64,000 nt of DNA. Origin: JAPWJZ01 sp041287865. Its GTDB lineage: Bacteria; Pseudomonadota; Alphaproteobacteria; Micavibrionales; UBA2020. The stretch covers positions 11,275-75,274 of the forward strand of contig JBGGMV010000119.1 in assembly GCA_041287865.1 (NCBI GenBank), written 5' to 3'. Of this stretch, positions 56,752-64,000 are shown one piece after another. Below the pieces are notes generated by a model. That model was given only the letters and a program-made list of their open reading frames with translations, had not been told where the DNA came from and did no database searches. Position 1 is the first letter of the stretch. Every line of letters starts with the position of its first letter. Position numbers and translations under genes: made by a program.

Positions 56752-59340
56752 TTGACTAACATCAGCAAGAACCTGAAAGACATCCAGAAAAGCTATTTCA
56801 AGAGCGGAACGGCGGCGTCGTTCGTTTTGCTGAACGGCCTTGTCGTCGCGGCCGTCGTGTTTGTGCTGCTGCACTTCACGATGGGCGACCTGAAAAGCCT
56901 GGAGACCAAGAATTCCACGCGCGACATTCTGCGCGTGACCGAGCAGGCGATGGTGGATACCGAAAAAACCATCCTGTCGCTCAAGGATTTTTACGCCACC
57001 GTTAATATTAATGACACCAACCAGCAGGCCGCCGCGATGCGCCTGCAACAGATCATGGCGGGCAACGCCAAGCTGAAGGGCCTGCTCTGGGCGACCGACC
57101 GCGGCGACTGGCGGCAGGAAGACATGGCGCGCCTGACCAGCCGCACGGTTTACGATCCGCAAAGCGGCTGGCCCACCTACCAGCAGCTGGCGAAGGAACT
57201 GGAGCGCACCGACGTCGGCCAGGTTGAATATATGCAAGATTTGCCCTGGGCCGCTTTCCCGACGCAATCGGACCCGATGAAGGCGCACGTGGGCCTCGCC
57301 GTCAAGGCGCAGCTCCCCGACGGCACGACCGGCATCCTTTTCGCCGTCACCACGCCTGACAATATGTTCGGCGATATCTGGTCCGGGCAGCGCGACGATT
57401 TCGCCAGCGTCACGATCACCGACAGCGATACGGGCTTTGTGCTGGTGAAGGCGGATTTCAAGGGCGCGGCCGGCATGGATATGTCGCACATCGAAACCGT
57501 GACGCAGGTGCTGCAGCCCGGCAAGCAGACCTGGGACGTGAAATTCGGCGTGCGCCCGACGATGGTCTCGCGCCTGCTCAGCGCGTCGCCCTATGCGGCC
57601 TTCCTGCTGATTCTGGGCGTGGCACTGCTGATTGCCGCCTCCGCCCAGCGCAAGCACAAGCAGGACCTTAAAATCGCCGAAATGTCCAAGAACCTCGAAG
57701 GCGCGCAAAGCGAGTTGCAGGGCAAGATCGCCGAGCGGGACAAGCTGTTCCACGCGCTGCGCAAATCCGAGCGCGAAAACCGCGCGGTCATCAACTCCGT
57801 CTCCGACGTGATTTTCGAAACCGACGAGACCGGCCGCCTGATGTTCCTCAACGAAACATGGAAGCGCATGACCCACCGCGAGGTGAACGAGACCATCGGC
57901 AGCTCTCTCTTCGGCATGCTGGAGCAGGGCGAGCAGCAGAAGCAGCGCGATATGTTCGAGGAACTGGTGCACGGCGACCGGCAGGCCTACCGCATCGAAA
58001 CGCGCCTCAATCTGGGCCAGAACACGTTCAAGCCGGTCGAGGTCGCCTTCTCGATGCTGCGCATGACCGAGGACAAGAGCGTCCGCGTGGTCGGCACCAT
58101 CACCGACATCGAAAAGCGCCGCCGCGCTGAAATGGCCGTGCGCGACGCGGAGCAGAAATTCCGCGCGATCTTCGAAAACTCGATTTCGGGTATCTATCAA
58201 AGTTCCGCCGAGGGCCGCTTTATCAACGTCAACTCCGCGCTTTCGGAGATGCTGGGCTATGACAGCCCCGAGGAATTCATTTCCTCCATCCGCCATATCG
58301 AGGAACAGGTCTATGTGCGGGCCTTCGACTATCAGGACTTCGTGAAACGGCTGCTGTTCGAAGGCCGCGTGTCGAACGCCGAGACCGAAGTCTTCCGCAA
58401 GGACGGCAACCGCATCTGGGTGCTGCAGAACGCCCGCGTGGTGCGCAACGACAAGGGCGGCGTGGAATATTACGAAGGCTCCATCTATGACGTGACCGAG
58501 CGCCGCAAGGCCGAGGAAACGATGCGTCAGGCGCGCATACAGGCCGAAATTTCCAGCCGCACGCGCATGGAATTCCTCGCCAACATGTCGCACGAATTGC
58601 GCACGCCGCTCAACGCCGTCATCGGCTTCTCCGAGATCATCAAAGACGAGGTGATGGGTCCGCTGCAAATTCCCGTCTACAAGGAATATGCGCAGGATAT
58701 CTATGACAGCGGTAACTATCTGCTGAAAATCATTTCCGAGATTTTGGAAGTCTCGAAGATCGAAACCGGCAACCGCGAGCTGAACGTGTCGAACTTCAAG
58801 CTGCCCAAGGCGCTGAAGTCCTGCATGGTGATCATGACGACGCGCGTGGAACAGGCCGGCGTCGACCTGAAATTCGACATTCCCGAAGACCTGCCCGAGC
58901 TGCTGGCCGAGGAACTGGGCTTCAAGCAGATCATGCTGAACCTGATCGGCAACGCCGTGAAATTCACGCCCAAGGGCGGCCATGTGAAGGTGACCGCGCG
59001 CACCGAAGAAAACGGCGAGATGACAATTGATATCATCGACACCGGCATCGGCATGGACGAGCAGGAAATCAAGAAAGCCATGCAGCCCTTCGGCAAGGTC
59101 GATACGACCTTCAGCGGCATGAAGGAAGGCACGGGTCTCGGCCTGACCATCGTCGACAGCCTTGTGCGCCTGCACGGCGGCAGCTTCAAGCTGATCAGCC
59201 AGAAGGGCAACGGCACGACGGCCCGCGTCACCATGCCGCCTAACCGCGTGCTGCATGCCGAAAAACCGCCGGCGCCCGCAGCGGAAACGCCCGCCGCCGA
59301 CCTCGCCGCGGAACAGCCTCACCTGAAAGTTGTGAAGTGA
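56752..59340 (+). CDS. PAS-domain sensor histidine kinase
   Basis: 862 aa, TTG start with GAGGGG about nine bases upstream; an in-frame TAG at 56737 leaves no other start. Order: cytoplasmic N-terminus, membrane helix (about 17-42), periplasmic sensor (about 43-275, CHASE-like in size), second helix (about 280-300), coiled linker, two PAS domains (about 335-455 and 465-590), HisKA with His614 in MSHELRTPLNAVIGFSE, and HATPase with N box NLIGNAVKFTPKGG and DTGIGMDEQEI plus GTGLGLTI. It ends in an Ala/Pro-rich tail. No response regulator is adjacent, so it is an orphan kinase here. Confidence 0.94.
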   Translation: MTNISKNLKDIQKSYFKSGTAASFVLLNGLVVAAVVFVLLHFTMGDLKSLETKNSTRDILRVTEQAMVDTEKTILSLKDFYATVNINDTNQQAAAMRLQQIMAGNAKLKGLLWATDRGDWRQEDMARLTSRTVYDPQSGWPTYQQLAKELERTDVGQVEYMQDLPWAAFPTQSDPMKAHVGLAVKAQLPDGTTGILFAVTTPDNMFGDIWSGQRDDFASVTITDSDTGFVLVKADFKGAAGMDMSHIETVTQVLQPGKQTWDVKFGVRPTMVSRLLSASPYAAFLLILGVALLIAASAQRKHKQDLKIAEMSKNLEGAQSELQGKIAERDKLFHALRKSERENRAVINSVSDVIFETDETGRLMFLNETWKRMTHREVNETIGSSLFGMLEQGEQQKQRDMFEELVHGDRQAYRIETRLNLGQNTFKPVEVAFSMLRMTEDKSVRVVGTITDIEKRRRAEMAVRDAEQKFRAIFENSISGIYQSSAEGRFINVNSALSEMLGYDSPEEFISSIRHIEEQVYVRAFDYQDFVKRLLFEGRVSNAETEVFRKDGNRIWVLQNARVVRNDKGGVEYYEGSIYDVTERRKAEETMRQARIQAEISSRTRMEFLANMSHELRTPLNAVIGFSEIIKDEVMGPLQIPVYKEYAQDIYDSGNYLLKIISEILEVSKIETGNRELNVSNFKLPKALKSCMVIMTTRVEQAGVDLKFDIPEDLPELLAEELGFKQIMLNLIGNAVKFTPKGGHVKVTARTEENGEMTIDIIDTGIGMDEQEIKKAMQPFGKVDTTFSGMKEGTGLGLTIVDSLVRLHGGSFKLISQKGNGTTARVTMPPNRVLHAEKPPAPAAETPAADLAAEQPHLKVVK

Positions 59341-59381
59341 TACCGATTTCTTGAACTGAACGCCGGCTTAAGAGTGATCGA

Positions 59382-61535
59382 ATGTCGAAATTCCTGGGCA
59401 CTCCCGAAATTCAGGAAGGCCAGCCCATAAAGGGCGATTTCACGCTTGTCGTGCATGGCCAGTCGGTTCCCGACCCCTTCCATGGCTTTTCCGATCCTCA
59501 GTCTTCGCAAACGCTGGCCTATATCCGGCAACAGGAAGAAAAATACAAGGCGGCAATCGGCAAGATTCCGCTTGAAACTCCCGCGCCCGATGACGCCGCG
59601 CCGGCAAAAGGGATACCGACGCCCCTGGGCAACCAGTATCTATTCTATTACAAGGGTGCCGCCGACAAGACCGCCAGGCTGATGCTGTCGGATACGCCCG
59701 GAGGCGAGGGGAGCGTCCTGATCGATCCCGCGCGCGATGGCGATCGGCCGGGGCAGGAAATCCAGAGCGTCCATCCGACCGCTGACGGGCGATATGTCGC
59801 TTATCGCGTCGGCACCAACGGCATCTGGGAAAGCCCCGTTAAAATCAGGGATGTCGAACGAGGGGAAGACATCCCCGACGTGATTCCCAAGGCGGCAACG
59901 GTATGGTGGGACAAGGACGGCAAGGGGTTCCATTACAATCTCCTGTCGGAGGATAAACCGGTGCGCGTCATCATCAAGCACCACACCCTGTTCGAGGACA
60001 TGTCAAAAGACACTGTCATGTATGACGATCCGCAGAATCCGGGGCGCGCCGGCGGTTTTGCGCACGGCAGCTATCGCGGGCATTACAAATACGCAGGCGA
60101 CGACGAATTCTTTTTCGTCGGGTCGCACGACATGAAGGCGGATGTATTCCTCAAGGACAAGGTCACCGGCGAGTACGGAAAGCTGGTCGAGGGCGACGCC
60201 TACCACGTGCCTGTCGCGCGGACGGAAGACGGCATTTTGTTTTATACGACCGGCGGCGCGCCCAATGGCAAACTGGTGCTGGTCGACCCGGAAAATCCGG
60301 CGCGGGAAAACTGGAAAACCGTCATTCCCGAAGACAGGAACGATTGCCTGCAGCATGCTTTCTTCCAGAACGGGAAAGTATTCGGCGTTTACACCCGCGA
60401 CTGCGCCGACGAGGTGAGGATTTTCGACACGACAGGCGCGGCGGAAGGGAAAATCCCGCTGCCGCCGCAAAGCAGCGTCATTCTAGCCCACTCGAACTTC
60501 GGCGGCGTTTCCATGGGCAGCCGCGGCGACAGCAATGACCTGATGCTGAGCGTCAGCGGTTACCAGCGTCCCGACACCATTTATAAATACGACATTGGCG
60601 CGAAAACCTTTGAGCCCGTCGATCCCCTGCCGGAGAAGCAGGGGCTGGAGGACTGCATCGTCGAGCGGATTTTTGCGACCTCCCGGGACGGCACCAAAGT
60701 GCCCATGACCGTCATCCGCAGCAAGGATACGGCGCTGGACGGCACGGCGGCGCTGCGGCTCGACGCCTACGGCGCGCATGGGGCGGTGACGCGCCCCCAT
60801 TTCGACGGCGAAATCGCCGATTTCGTGCGCGCGGGCGGCATTTACGTGCAGGCCGCGGTGCGCGGCGGCGGCGAATTCGGCGAAGCCTGGCACGAAGCCG
60901 GCAGCGGCCTCAACAAGAACAATTCTTTCGACGATTACATCGCCTGCGCGAAGCACCTGGCGGCAGGGCAATATACCTCGTCCTCGCGCATCATCGCCAC
61001 CGGCCACAGCAGCGGCGGCCTGCTGGTGCTGGCCAGCATGGTCAAGGCGCCCGATGCCTTCGGCGCCGTCATCGCGGGTTCCCCCGTCGCGGACATGATC
61101 CGCGAAAACCCGCAGTGGGTGAAGGAATACGGCGATGCTTACGCCAGCAAGGCGGATTTCGACAACATGAAGGGCTATTGCCCGCGGCTCAACATCCGCG
61201 ACGGCGTGAGCTATCCTCCCTGCCTTGTGCGGACGGGCATCCACGACAAGGGGTTGCTGCCCGACGCCTGCAAATTCGTGGCGACCCTGCAGGACAAATC
61301 CCCGCAGAGCCAGGCATTGCTCCATGTCGAGATGGATTATGGCCACGCGACGGCGCGGCCGAAGGACGTCGAGCTCGCCGAGCGCGCCGCGAAAAAAGCG
61401 TTTATCGAGCAGGCAATCGGCCCGATCGACCAGCAGGCCTTCAGGCAGGAGCTGGAGCAGGGGCTCCGCAGCCTTGCCACGGCCGGAAAACGCGGCCCTG
61501 TGGCGGATGAACCCTACGCGAGACGCGCGCCGTAA
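59382..61535 (+). CDS. prolyl oligopeptidase family (S9) serine peptidase
   Basis: 717 aa, the usual size of prolyl oligopeptidase/oligopeptidase B. The N-terminal DPFHGFSDPQSSQTLAYIRQQEE fits the family's opening DPYRWLED-x-x-x-E-x-x-x-W pattern. A beta-propeller (about 80-430) is followed by the hydrolase domain with nucleophile Ser543 in GHSSGG, likely acid Asp622 in GIHDKGLLP, and His655 in DYGHAT. No signal peptide, so cytosolic. The gene lies 41 bases downstream of the histidine kinase. The tryptophan of the usual opening motif is replaced, but the catalytic set looks intact. Confidence 0.92.
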   Translation: MSKFLGTPEIQEGQPIKGDFTLVVHGQSVPDPFHGFSDPQSSQTLAYIRQQEEKYKAAIGKIPLETPAPDDAAPAKGIPTPLGNQYLFYYKGAADKTARLMLSDTPGGEGSVLIDPARDGDRPGQEIQSVHPTADGRYVAYRVGTNGIWESPVKIRDVERGEDIPDVIPKAATVWWDKDGKGFHYNLLSEDKPVRVIIKHHTLFEDMSKDTVMYDDPQNPGRAGGFAHGSYRGHYKYAGDDEFFFVGSHDMKADVFLKDKVTGEYGKLVEGDAYHVPVARTEDGILFYTTGGAPNGKLVLVDPENPARENWKTVIPEDRNDCLQHAFFQNGKVFGVYTRDCADEVRIFDTTGAAEGKIPLPPQSSVILAHSNFGGVSMGSRGDSNDLMLSVSGYQRPDTIYKYDIGAKTFEPVDPLPEKQGLEDCIVERIFATSRDGTKVPMTVIRSKDTALDGTAALRLDAYGAHGAVTRPHFDGEIADFVRAGGIYVQAAVRGGGEFGEAWHEAGSGLNKNNSFDDYIACAKHLAAGQYTSSSRIIATGHSSGGLLVLASMVKAPDAFGAVIAGSPVADMIRENPQWVKEYGDAYASKADFDNMKGYCPRLNIRDGVSYPPCLVRTGIHDKGLLPDACKFVATLQDKSPQSQALLHVEMDYGHATARPKDVELAERAAKKAFIEQAIGPIDQQAFRQELEQGLRSLATAGKRGPVADEPYARRAP

Positions 61536-61539
61536 AGCC

Positions 61540-62097
61540 CTAATCCCCGTCGTCGATTGCCGCGCCCAAGACCTGCCGCGCCAGCTCGAAGCTATATCCC
61601 GCGCGGCCCATGGCGGCCATTTCCTTTTGCGCGTCTTTGGGATCGGCGAGCGGCTTTTTGCGCCACGGCCCCAGTTTTTTACGCCGCGCAAATTCGCGCG
61701 CAGCCGTCAGCTCCGCATCCTCGCCGTCAACGCCCGAGAGCGCTGCCGCGATCACCTCGCGCCCCAGGCCCTTGGCCTGCAGCTTCGCGGTGATGGCCTG
61801 TTTCGAGCGTCCCTGGCGTCTCAACGAAGACACCCTTGCCACCGCAAAGCCGCCGTCGTTCAGCAGCCCCGCGCGTTCGTACCGCGCGATCATCTCGTCC
61901 AGCACCGGGTAAAATTCCTCCGCTGAAACCTTGTGGAAAGTGCAGGAGCGGTCGATTTTCCGCTTCATCACGCGCCTGAAATTCGCGGCCGAGGTGGCAT
62001 AGCGCTGCAAATAATAAAGCGCCGCATTTTCCAAATACTGGCGGCTTATCTTGCGCGGGCTCTTATCCCGTGGCTGTTTTTGCTTTTTGGCAGTCAT
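61540..62097 (-). CDS. recX: recombination regulator RecX
   Basis: 185 aa. The RecX fold of three-helix repeats is recognisable: ALYYLQRYATSAANFRRVMKRKI, GLLNDGGFAVARVSSLRRQGRSKQAI and LQAKGLGREVIAAAL. The family binds RecA filaments and limits recombinase activity. RecX lies convergent to the peptidase and divergent from hslO, not next to recA. The start begins MTAKKQKQPRDKSPRKIS, with a basic tail typical of alphaproteobacterial RecX. Confidence 0.9.
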   Translation of the reverse strand: MTAKKQKQPRDKSPRKISRQYLENAALYYLQRYATSAANFRRVMKRKIDRSCTFHKVSAEEFYPVLDEMIARYERAGLLNDGGFAVARVSSLRRQGRSKQAITAKLQAKGLGREVIAAALSGVDGEDAELTAAREFARRKKLGPWRKKPLADPKDAQKEMAAMGRAGYSFELARQVLGAAIDDGD

Positions 62098-62159
62098 GAC
62101 CTATTTTATGCTACACTAAAACGCGAGAGGGACGTCACTAATGGCGTCCAGAGGACGCT

Positions 62160-63140
62160 ATGGCTATTCGTATCAAAAAAGACGGCACTGAACAATCGGG
62201 ATTGGTGGACGACAACGTCGTCCAGCCCTTCCGCATCGAAAAATCGAACCTGCGCGGACGGATGGTCAAGCTGGGCAGCGTGTTGGGCCAGATGATGGTG
62301 CAGCACAATTACCCGCCGCCGGTCTCGGCGCTGCTGTCGGAGGTCGTGACGCTCGGCCTGCTGCTCTCGGGCATGCTGAAATATGAAGGCGTCTTCACGC
62401 TGCAGATCAAGGGCAGCGGCCCGATCAAGATGCTGGTGGCCGACGTCACCAGCACCGGCGACGTGCGCGCCTATGCGGGCTTCGACGAAGCAGCGGTGAA
62501 AAAAGCCGCCAAGCGCAAGAAAGACGTCAATCATCATTATTACCACCTGCTCGGCAAGAAGGGCTACATGGCCTTTACCGTCGATCGCGGCTCGGTCGCG
62601 GAGCGCTATCAGGGCATCGTCGAGCTGAAGGGCAATTCCATCGTCGACGCCGTGCAGCATTATTTCACCCAGTCCGAACAGATCAAGACGGCGTTCAAGA
62701 TCGCCGTGCATCCGCAGGACGGCCACTGGCGCGCGGGCGGCATCATGCTGCAGCAAATGCCCGATGAAGGCGGCAAGGACGGAGACAAGGGCGGCGAGCG
62801 CACGCACGAAACCACCATCGACGACTGGACGCGCGCCGCCATGTTCCTCGATACCTGCACCGACGGCGAAATGCTCTCGCCATCGCTGGCCTCCGCCGAT
62901 GTGCTTTATCGCCTGTTCAACGAAGACGGCGTGCGCATCTATACGCCGCAGCATATCCGTTTCCGCTGCCGCTGCACGCGCGAGAAAGTCATCAATATCC
63001 TGCGCACTATCCCAAGGCGCGAGCTGGAGGAAGTGTGCGAGGAGGAGGGCAGGGTGTCGATAAAATGCGAATTCTGCTCCGAAGAATATATCATCCAGCC
63101 CGAACAGCTGAACGAAGTTTACGAGGAAGAAAAAAAATGA
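62160..63140 (+). CDS. hslO: redox-regulated chaperone Hsp33
   Basis: 326 aa. The N-terminal Hsp33 domain (about 10-240) is followed by the zinc-binding redox switch with CRC (C-x-C) and CEFC (C-x-x-C) near residues 266 and 300. Oxidation releases zinc and activates the holdase. Length is normal for proteobacteria. AGAGGA precedes the ATG. The stop overlaps the lipoprotein gene by ATGA. Confidence 0.95.
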   Translation: MAIRIKKDGTEQSGLVDDNVVQPFRIEKSNLRGRMVKLGSVLGQMMVQHNYPPPVSALLSEVVTLGLLLSGMLKYEGVFTLQIKGSGPIKMLVADVTSTGDVRAYAGFDEAAVKKAAKRKKDVNHHYYHLLGKKGYMAFTVDRGSVAERYQGIVELKGNSIVDAVQHYFTQSEQIKTAFKIAVHPQDGHWRAGGIMLQQMPDEGGKDGDKGGERTHETTIDDWTRAAMFLDTCTDGEMLSPSLASADVLYRLFNEDGVRIYTPQHIRFRCRCTREKVINILRTIPRRELEEVCEEEGRVSIKCEFCSEEYIIQPEQLNEVYEEEKK

Positions 63141-63721
63141 AAAACACCGTAAAAGCGATGATGGTGGGCATGGCCCTGCTCCTGGCCGGCTGCACCGAAG
63201 GCCCGCCCGAAACGCAGACGCCCGTGCTCACCTTCTCCCAGATGCAACCCATATCGATTAATGTGGCGCAGGTCGTGGTGCAGGATAAATACACATCGGC
63301 GATGAAGGAGCCGTATGTGGAGCACCTGTTCAAGCAAACCCCCGCCGCCGCCGCACGCGAGCTGGTGGGAAAACAGCTGAGCCCCCGCGGCCCCGACAGG
63401 CTGCTCCGCGTGGTGATCGAGGATGCCTCGGTCATTAAAGAGGATTTAAAGTCCGACGACAGCTTCATGGGCCTCTTCACCTATGAACAGACGGAGCGTT
63501 ACAAGGGCCGCGTCGCGCTGCGGTTCGAGCTGCTGCGCAACGCGTCGTCAGACTTCGTGCTCGGCCATGCCGAAGTGGTCGCCGACCGCGTGATTACGCT
63601 GATGGAGGACGCCTCGCCGGCAGAACGCGAAATGGCCTTTTTCCGCATGAACGAAGGCATGATGCAGGACCTGTACAAGGGCCTGCAGACGACGGTGCAG
63701 ACGACGTTTGGGAGGGAATAA
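63137..63721 (+). CDS. predicted lipoprotein, 194 aa
   Basis: Starts at the ATG overlapping the hslO stop. Lipobox LAGC with the lipidated cysteine at residue 19. The mature domain contains VLTFSQMQPISINVAQVVV, a PYVEHLFKQTP segment and a C-terminal basic/helical region; similar alphaproteobacterial lipoproteins of this size are annotated as uncharacterised. Coupled to both hslO and the next gene (TAATG), so it belongs to the same transcript. Confidence 0.85.
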   Translation: MKNTVKAMMVGMALLLAGCTEGPPETQTPVLTFSQMQPISINVAQVVVQDKYTSAMKEPYVEHLFKQTPAAAARELVGKQLSPRGPDRLLRVVIEDASVIKEDLKSDDSFMGLFTYEQTERYKGRVALRFELLRNASSDFVLGHAEVVADRVITLMEDASPAEREMAFFRMNEGMMQDLYKGLQTTVQTTFGRE

Positions 63722-64000
63722 TGAAATTCAACCGCGATTTTAAAAAGGCCCCGAAAGACGGCACAGAATGCATTTTCTGGGTTTCCAGCACGAAAGGCTT
63801 TCCTGACCAGACGGCGAATTTCCATTACGCCAAGAAGCCAAGATCAAAAAACAAGCTCAAGATTTTTAAAATAGCCTACCCGGAAGGCGAGGGGTGGTAT
63901 TGGTCTGATTGCGTAGATGCCAAACTTAAACGGCCCGACCTTGTCAAAGGCTGGATGATTTATCCTCAGCCGCCGCTTAAGGCGAAGGGCTCGTGGAAGT
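63721..64000 (+). CDS. hypothetical protein, 5' part (runs off the window)
   Basis: Starts at an ATG sharing one base with the stop of the lipoprotein gene (TAATG) and stays open through the end of the window (93 codons). The visible part is basic, with aromatic residues (EGWYWSDC) and no signal peptide. The codon use is less G/C-biased than that of its neighbours. I do not recognise it. Confidence 0.6.
   Translation, partial: MKFNRDFKKAPKDGTECIFWVSSTKGFPDQTANFHYAKKPRSKNKLKIFKIAYPEGEGWYWSDCVDAKLKRPDLVKGWMIYPQPPLKAKGSWK

Noticed and set aside
1..64000. tRNA, rRNA or CRISPR loci
   Set aside because: I saw no cloverleaf-like sequences with conserved T-loop, no rRNA segments and no regular direct repeats with spacers.

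Overview
The window is a stretch of alphaproteobacterial chromosome, roughly 60% GC by eye, densely packed with genes. The assignment rests on gene order: the blocks miaB-phoH-ybeY-corC-lnt-XRE-metK, trmB, rimP-nusA-infB-rbfA-truB-rpsO-pnp and recG-sdhE-mfd are the classical alphaproteobacterial arrangements, here mostly on the minus strand. The mix of lineage-specific repeat proteins and small envelope proteins would fit a Micavibrio-like or other deep-branching lineage, but that is only an inference. I found no rRNA, tRNA, CRISPR array, transposase or phage gene.

Layout. 1-3.3 kb: a small hypothetical gene, a glycerophosphodiester phosphodiesterase and pnp. 3.5-12.8 kb: an insertion relative to the usual rpsO-pnp order. 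It carries a repeat protein, an operon of two alpha/beta hydrolases and a HAD phosphatase, a tandem array of five phosphoglycerate-mutase-like genes, and two envelope proteins. 12.9-19.3 kb: the rimP-nusA-infB-rbfA-truB-rpsO translation/transcription operon. 19.5-23.2 kb: a second repeat protein, trmB, a beta-carbonic anhydrase and a GRDP-like glycine/cysteine-rich protein. 23.4-31.8 kb: metK, XRE regulator, lnt, a CorC-type protein, ybeY, two phoH paralogues and miaB. 32-37 kb: a hydroxyacid dehydrogenase, a secreted protein, an AI-2E-family membrane protein, an APC permease and a FliL-like protein. 37-45.6 kb: recG, two membrane proteins, sdhE, a MITE-like palindromic element, mfd, and a stand-alone domain resembling part of RTX exoproteins. 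45.6-50.5 kb: mostly small uncharacterised proteins, including a 53-residue tandem-repeat protein, plus a LigB-type dioxygenase. 50.7-54.7 kb: amgK-like kinase, aminotransferase, iron-permease-family protein, an ankyrin-like gene with an apparently leaderless promoter, and two tiny membrane proteins. 55-64 kb: patatin phospholipase, orphan PAS histidine kinase, prolyl oligopeptidase, recX, hslO, a lipoprotein and a truncated gene at the edge.

The housekeeping genes act together in ribosome maturation (RimP, RbfA, YbeY), transcription (NusA, Mfd), tRNA modification (TruB, TrmB, MiaB), RNA decay (PNPase, YbeY) and recombination (RecG, RecX). The accessory content consists mainly of locally duplicated families: five histidine-phosphatase paralogues, two 21-residue repeat proteins and two PhoH ATPases. 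These duplications, the structured repeat element and the standalone RTX-type domain are the most unusual aspects of the window. I did not identify a complete new defence or mobile system.
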